A stretch of 7,923 nucleotides of DNA from Pseudomonadota bacterium (GTDB lineage: Bacteria > Pseudomonadota > Alphaproteobacteria > Rhizobiales > Xanthobacteraceae), in assembly GCA_023390695.1 (NCBI GenBank), contig JAEWCJ010000142.1:1-7923 (forward strand), given 5' to 3'. The notes under the pieces were generated by a model. It saw only the letters and a program-made list of their open reading frames with translations. It made no database searches and had not been told where the DNA came from. Position 1 is the first letter of the stretch; the number at the start of each line of letters is the position of its first letter. Below are positions 1-4,848 of this stretch, piece after piece. A program made the position numbers and the translations under genes.

Positions 1-207
1 ATCCGCGACCTCGTCACCGTGAACGGCGTGCGCGTTACCGTCGAGGACGGCACCTGGGGTCTTGTGCGCGCGTCATCGAACAAGCCGGAGCTGGTGGTCG
101 TGGTCGAAAGCCCGGCCTCGGAGCAGCGCATGCACGACATGTTCAAGGCGGTGGACGCCGTGCTGCGCCAGCATCCGGAAGTCGGCGAGTATAATCAGAA
201 GATTTAG
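1..207 (+). CDS. Phosphomannomutase/phosphoglucomutase family protein, C-terminal fragment
   Basis: This is the last 68 codons of a gene that begins before the window; reading frame 1 is open from base 1 to the TAG at 205-207. The fragment contains GTWGLVRASSNKP (window residues 17-29). This matches the phosphate-binding loop in the last domain of alpha-D-phosphohexomutases (typical form GWGLVRASNTxP), where the Arg, Ser and Asn grip the substrate phosphate. It is followed by the usual strand, here LVVVVES, and a C-terminal helix. The family interconverts the 1- and 6-phosphates of mannose or glucose in the cytoplasm, supplying GDP-mannose or UDP-glucose for envelope polysaccharides. The ManB/AlgC type is most likely; phosphoglucosamine mutase (GlmM) is less likely but cannot be excluded because the catalytic serine and metal-binding domains are outside the window. 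The gene is convergent with pheA, with a palindromic repeat between them. Confidence 0.85.
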   Translation: MRDLVTVNGVRVTVEDGTWGLVRASSNKPELVVVVESPASEQRMHDMFKAVDAVLRQHPEVGEYNQKI

Positions 208-215
208 TTTGAGGC

Positions 216-309
216 TGTCATTGCCCGCGAAAGCGGGCGATCCAGCAGTCACAATGCTTCCAATTGGACTTGGCGTTTACTGGATGCCCCGCCTTCGCGG
301 GGCATGACA
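216..309. repeat. Nested palindromic intergenic repeat (REP/MITE-like)
   Basis: A 94-bp near-palindrome starts with TGTCAT (216-221) and ends with its complement ATGACA (304-309). Each end carries its own hairpin: GCCCGC-GAAA-GCGGGC at 223-238, and ATGCCCCGC-CTTC-GCGGGGCAT at 284-305. Reading both ends inward, 26 of the first 32 bases agree, out to ATCCAG and its partner CTGGAT; the middle (about 248-277) is not symmetric. It begins 8 nt after the mutase stop and ends 10 nt before the pheA stop, so it fills the gap between two convergent genes. Neither hairpin is followed by a T tract, so it is not a classic terminator, though it may still block transcription or 3' exonucleases from both sides. 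From memory, elements of this appearance are scattered between genes in Bradyrhizobium-like genomes; the copy number here is unknown. Confidence 0.8.
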
Positions 310-319
310 GCGGCTAGGA

Positions 320-1180
320 TTACTCCGCCGCTTCCCGGAAGGTCGCGCGATAGGGATGCGCCGGATAGACGCCGAGAATCTTCGTCTCTTTCGAGAAATA
401 TTCGAGTTCCTTCAGCGCCAGCGCCACATTGTGATCGTCGGGATGGCCTTCGATGTCGGCATAGAACATCGTGGCGAAGAAATTGCCCTCGATCATGTAG
501 CTTTCCAGCTTCGTCATGTTGACGCCGTTGGTGGCGAAGCCGCCCATCGCCTTGTAGAGCGCGGCGGGAATGTTACGCACGCGGAAGACGAAGGTGGTGA
601 TGACCGGGCCGTTGCCGCTCGGGGCGTGCTGTGCGTTCTTCGCCAGCACGATGAAGCGCGTCGTGTTGTGCTCCTCGTCCTCGATGTTTTCGGACAGGAC
701 ATCGAGGCCGTAAATCTCGGCGGCGAGTTTCGTGGCGATGGCGGCGCGCGACTTGTCGCCCGCCTCCGAGATCTCGCGCGCCGAACCGGCGGTGTCGGCG
801 GCGACGATCGCCTTGATCCTCAGCTTGCGGATGATGTTGCGGCATTGCCCGAGCGCATGCACATGGCTTTCGACGGTCTTGATGTCGCCAAGCGTCGTGC
901 CCTTGATTGCCAGCAATTGATGGCGCACCGGCAGGAACCATTCCGCCACGATATGCAGACCGGAATGCGGCATCAGATGATGGATGTCGGCGACGCGGCC
1001 GGCGATCGAATTCTCGATCGGGATCATGCCGAGTTCGGCCTCGCCGGAGGCGACCGCGGCGAACGCGTCTTCGAAAGTCGGGCAGGCGACCGGCTCGTAA
1101 TCGGGATAGGCCTCGCGGCAGGCGAGATGCGAATTGGCGCCCGGTTCGCCCTGGAAGACGATTTTCTGCTTTGCGGTCAT
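320..1180 (-). CDS. pheA: Prephenate dehydratase (monofunctional, with ACT domain)
   Basis: This 286-residue protein converts prephenate to phenylpyruvate, releasing water and CO2, the committed step to phenylalanine in the cytoplasm. The catalytic periplasmic-binding-like fold covers about residues 6-182. It shows the start motif GEPGANSH (11-18), PIENSIAG (54-61), SHVHALGQC (105-113), GSA (132-134) and the catalytic NTTRF (172-176). An ACT regulatory domain follows (about 193-275), with PAALYKAMGGFATNG and TKLESYM. The ESRP motif that binds phenylalanine in many PheA proteins reads ESYM here (226-229). There is no chorismate mutase domain, which fits the roughly 280-residue single-function form usual in alphaproteobacteria. 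The ATG at 1180 has GGAA 5 nt upstream and places the first strand (KIVFQGEPG) at the normal distance. It lies 53 nt after kdsB on the same strand with no terminator between them, so co-transcription is likely. Confidence 0.96.
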   Translation of the reverse strand: MTAKQKIVFQGEPGANSHLACREAYPDYEPVACPTFEDAFAAVASGEAELGMIPIENSIAGRVADIHHLMPHSGLHIVAEWFLPVRHQLLAIKGTTLGDIKTVESHVHALGQCRNIIRKLRIKAIVAADTAGSAREISEAGDKSRAAIATKLAAEIYGLDVLSENIEDEEHNTTRFIVLAKNAQHAPSGNGPVITTFVFRVRNIPAALYKAMGGFATNGVNMTKLESYMIEGNFFATMFYADIEGHPDDHNVALALKELEYFSKETKILGVYPAHPYRATFREAAE

Positions 1181-1233
1181 GGCGGTTCCGTTACGCGGTG
1201 GACAGGATCGAAGTCAATGCAGGCATGGCGGCG

Positions 1234-1971
1234 TCATTGCGCGAGCCGCCGCCGCGCGGCGTCCAGGTCGTCCGGCGTATCGACCCCGAGCGGCACGCTG
1301 CCGACCAGGGCGACGTCGATGCGCATGCCTGCTTCCAGCGCGCGGAGCTGCTCGAGTTTCTCGCGCTTCTCCAGCGCCGACATTGGCAGCCCGACAAAGC
1401 GGGCGAGGGCGGCGCGCCGGTAGGCATAAAGTCCGATATGGTGGTAAAGCGGCCCCTCGCCGCAGGGCGCGGTGGCGCGGGTGAAATACAGCGCCCGCAG
1501 CCGCTCCGGTGCCAGCGGCGAGCCGACCACCTTCACCACATTCGGGTTGGCGCGCTCCTCCGGATTGCGGATCTCGGCGGCGACGGTGCCGATATCGACC
1601 GCGGGGTCGTCCAGCAGCCGCACCGCGGCGGCGAGATCGCCGGGAGCCAGGGTCGGCAGGTCGCCCTGCATGTTGACCACGATGCGCACCTTCCGGTCCG
1701 GGTCGGCGAGTTCCAGCGCCTCGAAAATGCGGTCGGAACCGGAGGCATGGTCGGTGCGGGTCATCAGCGCCCGCGCGCCCGCCTTCTCGACGGCAGCGAA
1801 AATCACCTCGTCGTCGGTGGCGACGATGACCGGGCCCAGCCGGGCCTCCTGGGCGCGCCGGATGACATGCGCGATCATCGGCTGCCCCGCGATATCGGCC
1901 AGCGGCTTCCCGGGCAGCCTGGTGGCCGCCATGCGGGCCGGAATCAGGATCAGAATGTCGTGCGAGGCCAT
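1234..1971 (-). CDS. kdsB: 3-deoxy-manno-octulosonate cytidylyltransferase (CMP-Kdo synthetase)
   Basis: The enzyme joins Kdo to CTP, giving CMP-Kdo and pyrophosphate, the activated sugar used to build the lipopolysaccharide inner core. The chosen product is 245 residues, the normal KdsB length. It shows the nucleotide-binding loop [15 protein letters not shown] (10-24), VATDD (50-54), SGSDR (77-81), VNMQGDLP (99-106, with a metal-binding Asp in QGD), [10 protein letters not shown] (177-186), [10 protein letters not shown] (204-213) and [12 protein letters not shown] (229-240, carrying the second metal-site Asp). The second position after QGD is usually E in enteric enzymes (QGDEP) and is L here. 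The frame stays open upstream to 2484, but that extension lies antisense to cycM and precedes the conserved N-terminus, so the ATG at 1971 ([13 protein letters not shown]) is the start. The Shine-Dalgarno is weak (AAGAG about 10 nt upstream). Confidence 0.95.
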   Translation of the reverse strand: MASHDILILIPARMAATRLPGKPLADIAGQPMIAHVIRRAQEARLGPVIVATDDEVIFAAVEKAGARALMTRTDHASGSDRIFEALELADPDRKVRIVVNMQGDLPTLAPGDLAAAVRLLDDPAVDIGTVAAEIRNPEERANPNVVKVVGSPLAPERLRALYFTRATAPCGEGPLYHHIGLYAYRRAALARFVGLPMSALEKREKLEQLRALEAGMRIDVALVGSVPLGVDTPDDLDAARRRLAQ

Positions 1972-2041
1972 GGATAAGGGGCTCTTGGCCGGCGGATAGC
2001 CGGTGGCGCCCGCCTGAACGAATGTCGCAGGGGGCGGCTTG

Positions 2042-2069
2042 TTTATACGGGTTGCAAGAAGCGAGGCAA
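2042..2069 (-). promoter_or_regulatory. Candidate housekeeping promoter for kdsB-pheA
   Basis: On the minus strand a TTGCCT -35-like box (2064-2069) is separated by 16 nt from TATAAA (2042-2047), a 5-of-6 match to the -10 consensus. Transcription would begin near 2035, giving a leader of roughly 65 nt before the kdsB ATG at 1971. The -10 is good and the -35 is only fair. The call rests on position and sequence alone. Confidence 0.35.
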
Positions 2070-2080
2070 ACCGGCTATCT
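2052..2080 (+). promoter_or_regulatory. Candidate housekeeping promoter for cycM
   Basis: TTGCAA (2052-2057) is followed 17 nt later by CTATCT (2075-2080). The second box matches 5 of 6 positions of CTATAT, the -10-type consensus described for alphaproteobacterial housekeeping promoters, and the first box keeps TTG. Transcription would begin near 2087, about 65 nt before the cycM ATG. It interpenetrates the candidate kdsB promoter: each -35 box lies in the spacer of the other. Confidence 0.33.
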
Positions 2081-2151
2081 CTCCGGCCGCCGCAGACTTT
2101 TCTACGCGGATATCCATTTTTCGTTGTCCGGAAGCGCGAGCCGACCCCTCC

Positions 2152-2742
2152 ATGGACTCCTTCGAACTCAACAAAATCATGGGCGCGGTGCTGGGCACCT
2201 GCCTGGTTCTGCTTTCGCTGAATATCGCGGCCAGCGCGATTTTTGCTCCGCACCAGCCGGCCAAGCCGGGCTTCGAGATTGCGGTTCCCGACGAGGCTGC
2301 CGGCAGCGCGACCGCCGCCAAGCCCGAGCCGGCCGAGCCGATCGCGGTCCGCCTTGCCAATGCGGATCCGAAGCGCGGCGAAGCGACCGCCAAGCAATGC
2401 GCGTCCTGCCATACCTTCGAGAAGGGTGGCCCCAACCGCGTCGGCCCGAACCTCTACGACATTGTCAACGACGAGAAGGGTCATGGCCGCAACGGCTTCA
2501 ACTTCTCGGCGGGGATGAAGGCGGCGGGTGGCAAGTGGACCTATGACGATCTGGACCAGTTCCTGACCAACCCACGGGCCTTCATTAAGGGCACCAGCAT
2601 GAGCTATGCGGGCCTCGCCCGTCCCGCCCAGCGCGCCGATCTGATCAGCTATCTGCGCAGCCTGTCGGACAATCCGGCGCCGCTGCCGACGGCGGCCGAA
2701 GCGCCCAAGGACGGCGCCCAGGACGCCCCCAAGGCGCAGTGA
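2152..2742 (+). CDS. cycM: Membrane-anchored class I cytochrome c (CycM type)
   Basis: This 196-residue protein carries one covalent haem c on the periplasmic side and shuttles electrons, in Bradyrhizobium CycM toward aa3-type cytochrome oxidase. One uncleaved N-terminal membrane helix (about residues 10-32, with no charge inside) acts as anchor. An Ala/Pro/Glu-rich linker follows (about 38-66). The cytochrome domain (about 70-173) has the haem attachment site CASCH (83-87, His87 as first ligand), the [10 protein letters not shown] segment (96-105) and Met150 in [10 protein letters not shown] as the likely second ligand. Residues 174-196 form an Ala/Pro-rich tail without predicted structure. 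The fold resembles mitochondrial-type cytochrome c, as in other alphaproteobacterial homologues. No good Shine-Dalgarno precedes the ATG; the nearest purine run, GGAAG at 2130-2134, is 17 nt away. No better in-frame start is visible: the next Met is residue 10, at the edge of the anchor. It diverges from kdsB and ends before a strong terminator. Confidence 0.93.
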   Translation: MDSFELNKIMGAVLGTCLVLLSLNIAASAIFAPHQPAKPGFEIAVPDEAAGSATAAKPEPAEPIAVRLANADPKRGEATAKQCASCHTFEKGGPNRVGPNLYDIVNDEKGHGRNGFNFSAGMKAAGGKWTYDDLDQFLTNPRAFIKGTSMSYAGLARPAQRADLISYLRSLSDNPAPLPTAAEAPKDGAQDAPKAQ

Positions 2743-2779
2743 CGCAGCGCGCGACAGATTAAATCAACGTAAGATTCGA

Positions 2780-2806
2780 CGGCCGGGAGCAATCCCGGCC
2801 GTTTTT
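2780..2806 (+). terminator. Intrinsic (Rho-independent) terminator of cycM
   Basis: A perfect 9-bp stem, CGGCCGGGA (2780-2788) with TCCCGGCCG (2793-2801), closes a GCAA tetraloop and runs straight into TTTTT (2802-2806). It starts 38 nt after the cycM stop. The opposite strand has no matching T tract, so it should act on plus-strand transcription. This makes the yej genes downstream a separate transcription unit. Confidence 0.92.
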
Positions 2807-2815
2807 GCGTTGCGG

Positions 2816-2829
2816 ACATGCTTGCATGT
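2816..2829. promoter_or_regulatory. Short inverted repeat upstream of yejA1, possible operator
   Basis: ACATGC (2816-2821) and its exact complement GCATGT (2824-2829) are separated by TT, about 130 nt before the yejA1 start and 10 nt after the cycM terminator. The size suits a dimeric regulator, but the dyad is short and could be chance. The rest of the 2807-2958 region must hold the yej promoter if the terminator is efficient. I see no convincing -35/-10 pair there: the TTGCAT overlapping the dyad has GCTAGA 18 nt downstream, and CTTTCG (2884-2889) has CATAGA 17 nt downstream, both poor matches. Confidence 0.25.
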
Positions 2830-2948
2830 GTTGGCGCGATGCCCAGCTAGAAGGTAAGTTTCGCCTGATGGTCGCGGGTCAAGCTTTCGGTAATCCGCAA
2901 AAGCGACATAGATCGCTGCAGAAGATGCCTTGATGCCATTGTCACCCC

Positions 2949-2952
2949 GGAG
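2949..2952 (+). promoter_or_regulatory. Ribosome binding site deciding the GTG start of yejA1
   Basis: GGAG lies 6 nt before the GTG at 2959-2961. The nearby ATGs at 2925 and 2933 are in other frames, so this site settles the start. It places the RR motif at residues 5-6, as expected for a signal peptide. Confidence 0.7.
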
Positions 2953-2958
2953 AAATTC

Positions 2959-4848
2959 GTGAGTCTGTCCCGTCGAAGCCTGCTCCGCACCGGCGCCGCC
3001 GTGCTGTCCGCGCCCGCTTTTGCCGTCCTGGAATCGGCGATTCCGCAATCGGCCATCGCGCAATCGGACACCGCGCCGAAGACCTGGGAGCATGGATTAT
3101 CGCTGTTCGGTGAGCTCAAATATCCGGCCGGCTTCAAGCATTTCGACTACGTCAATCCGAATGCGCCGCGCGGCGGCGCGGCCCGGCAGATCGCCTTCGG
3201 GACCTTCGACAATTTCAATTACGCGGTGGCCGGCGTGAAGGGCTCGGTCGCCGCCGGCCTCATCAACATCTACGACACGCTGATGGCGCAGGCGATGGAT
3301 GAGGTGTCGACCGAATACGGCCTCCTCGCCGATGCAGTGAGCCATCCCGACGATTATTCCTCGGCCACCTATCGCCTGCGGCCGGAGGCCAAATGGCACG
3401 ACGGCAAGCCGGTCACCGTCGACGACGTGATTTTCTCGCTCGAGGCATGGAAGAAGAACAATCCGCAACTGTCGGCCTATTACCGGCACGTGACGAAAGC
3501 GGAAAAGACCGGCGAGCGCGAAGTGACGTTCACCTTCGACGGGCCGGGCAACCGCGAATTGCCGCAGATCGTCGGCCAGCTCATCGTACTGCCGAAGCAT
3601 TGGTGGGAGGGCACCGACGCACAGGGCCGCAAACGCGACATCTCGGCGACGACGCTGGAGCCGCCGCTCGGATGCGGCGCCTACAAGATCAAGGAATTCA
3701 CCGCCGGCCGCACTGTCGTTAATGAGCGCGTGAAGGACTATTGGGGCGAAAAGCTGCCGGTGAATGTCGGCCAGAACAATTTCGACGAGCTGCGCTACGA
3801 ATATTTCCGCGACTCGACGGTGGCGCTCGAAGCCTTCAAGGCCGATCACATCGATTGGCGCACCGAGAACAGCGCCAAGGCCTGGGCGACGTCCTATGAT
3901 TTTCCTGCGGCGCGCGAGAAGCGCGTGGTGCTGGAGGAGTTCGAAATCCGCAGCTCCGGCGTCATGCAGGCTTTCGTCTTCAATACGCGGCGCGACAAGT
4001 TCAAGGATGCGAAGGTACGGCGCGCGTTCAACTACGTGTTCGATTTCGAGGAGATGAACAAGCAGATCTTCTTCGGCCAGTACAAGCGCATTGCGAGCTT
4101 TTTCGAGGGAACGGAGCTTGCCGCGCGTGATTTGCCGGAAGGGCTCGAGCTCGAAATCCTGAAATCGGTGAAGGATCCGATTCCGCAGGAAGTGTTCACG
4201 GCGCCTTACACCAATCCGGTGAACGGCAATGCGGACGCGGTGCGCGCCAATCTGCGCGAAGCGATTCGGCTGATGCGTGAAGCCGGCTACGAATTGAAAG
4301 ATCGCAGGCTGGTGAACGCGGCGAGCGGCGAGCGGCTGTCGGTCGAATTGCTGGTGTCGGACCCCAACGCGGAACGCTTCATGCTGTTCTACAAGCCCGC
4401 GCTGGAGCGGCTTGGCGTGGCGGTCACGGTGCGCACCGTCGATGATGCGCAATACGAGAATCGCTTGCGGCAATGGGATTTCGACATCACCACGACGGTG
4501 TGGGGGCAGTCGCTGTCGCCCGGCAACGAGCAGCGCGGTTTCTGGGGCAGTCAGGCGGCCGACCAGCCGGGTTCGCGCAATCTCGTCGGCATCAAGAATC
4601 CCGCCGTCGATGCGCTGATCGAGAAAGTGATTTTCGCCAAGAACCGCGATGAACTGGTGGCGGCGACCAAGGCGCTCGACCGCGTGCTGTTGTGGAATCA
4701 CTATGTCGTGCCGCAATGGACCTACGGCAAGCAGCGTACCGCGCGCTGGGATCGCTTCGGCCATCCGAAGGAGATGCCGAAATACGGCGCTGCCGCCTTC
4801 CCCTCCATCTGGTGGTGGGAAGCGGCGAAGGCGGGGAACCGTTCGTGA
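2959..4848 (+). CDS. yejA: YejA-type peptide ABC transporter substrate-binding protein, first copy
   Basis: This 629-residue periplasmic protein of the family 5 extracellular solute-binding group (SBP_bac_5) captures peptides and delivers them to the YejBE permease. It starts at a GTG with a twin-arginine-like signal, SRRSLLRTGAAVLSAPAFA (4-22); cleavage is likely near AIA|QS (residue 34) or AFA (22). YejA hallmarks follow: FGELKYP (50-56), HFDYVNPNAPRGG (61-73), GTFDNFN (81-87), RPEAKWHDGKPVT (141-153), RVKDYW and WATSYDFPA. The C-terminus has LDRVLLWNHYVVPQW and ends in IWWWEAAKAG. E. coli YejA is about 600 residues, so the protein is full length. The position that is usually SGPY before the RVKDYW segment reads CGAY here (Cys239), the only cysteine in the protein. 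It is first of an operon, and its stop overlaps the next start by 4 nt. Family membership is sure; the exact ligand is not. Confidence 0.93.
   Translation: MSLSRRSLLRTGAAVLSAPAFAVLESAIPQSAIAQSDTAPKTWEHGLSLFGELKYPAGFKHFDYVNPNAPRGGAARQIAFGTFDNFNYAVAGVKGSVAAGLINIYDTLMAQAMDEVSTEYGLLADAVSHPDDYSSATYRLRPEAKWHDGKPVTVDDVIFSLEAWKKNNPQLSAYYRHVTKAEKTGEREVTFTFDGPGNRELPQIVGQLIVLPKHWWEGTDAQGRKRDISATTLEPPLGCGAYKIKEFTAGRTVVNERVKDYWGEKLPVNVGQNNFDELRYEYFRDSTVALEAFKADHIDWRTENSAKAWATSYDFPAAREKRVVLEEFEIRSSGVMQAFVFNTRRDKFKDAKVRRAFNYVFDFEEMNKQIFFGQYKRIASFFEGTELAARDLPEGLELEILKSVKDPIPQEVFTAPYTNPVNGNADAVRANLREAIRLMREAGYELKDRRLVNAASGERLSVELLVSDPNAERFMLFYKPALERLGVAVTVRTVDDAQYENRLRQWDFDITTTVWGQSLSPGNEQRGFWGSQAADQPGSRNLVGIKNPAVDALIEKVIFAKNRDELVAATKALDRVLLWNHYVVPQWTYGKQRTARWDRFGHPKEMPKYGAAAFPSIWWWEAAKAGNRS
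4833..4837 (+). promoter_or_regulatory. Ribosome binding site of yejA2, inside the end of yejA1
   Basis: GGGGA lies 7 nt before the GTG at 4845, within the last codons of yejA1. With the GTGA overlap it supports starting yejA2 here. The alternative is the in-frame ATG at 4692, which would add 51 residues lying entirely within yejA1 and ahead of the signal peptide. Confidence 0.65.

Noticed and set aside
223..305. The two hairpins as a conventional intrinsic terminator pair
   Set aside because: Stems and loops fit, but neither strand has a T tract after either stem; the nested symmetry of the whole element fits a repeat better.
356..1977. Long plus-strand open frames (356-1423 and 907-1977) opposite pheA and kdsB
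   Set aside because: They lie antisense to two well-recognised enzymes, are rich in Arg/Ala/Gly with no recognisable domain, and are expected from high-GC codon bias.
1972..2484. N-terminal extension of kdsB by 171 codons
   Set aside because: It runs antisense through the cycM coding region and its promoter region, and the ATG at 1971 gives the exact family length.
2924..2937. Direct repeat GATGCC-tT-GATGCC before the yejA1 start
   Set aside because: Six-base repeat in a short region; expected often by chance and not placed relative to any promoter.
2764..3137. Small minus-strand open frames across the cycM-yejA1 gap
   Set aside because: They cross the cycM terminator and the start of yejA1, and show no motif or supporting ribosome site.
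3097..4764. 555-residue minus-strand open frame opposite yejA1, and a 367-residue one opposite yejA2 (5496-6599)
   Set aside because: Both mirror real coding sequence, have Arg/His/Val-rich low-quality composition and no family motif; they are by-products of codon bias on the coding strand.
4692..4844. Upstream ATG start for yejA2
   Set aside because: It would place 51 residues inside the yejA1 C-terminal region in another frame, ahead of a clear signal peptide; the GTG at 4845 has its own ribosome site.
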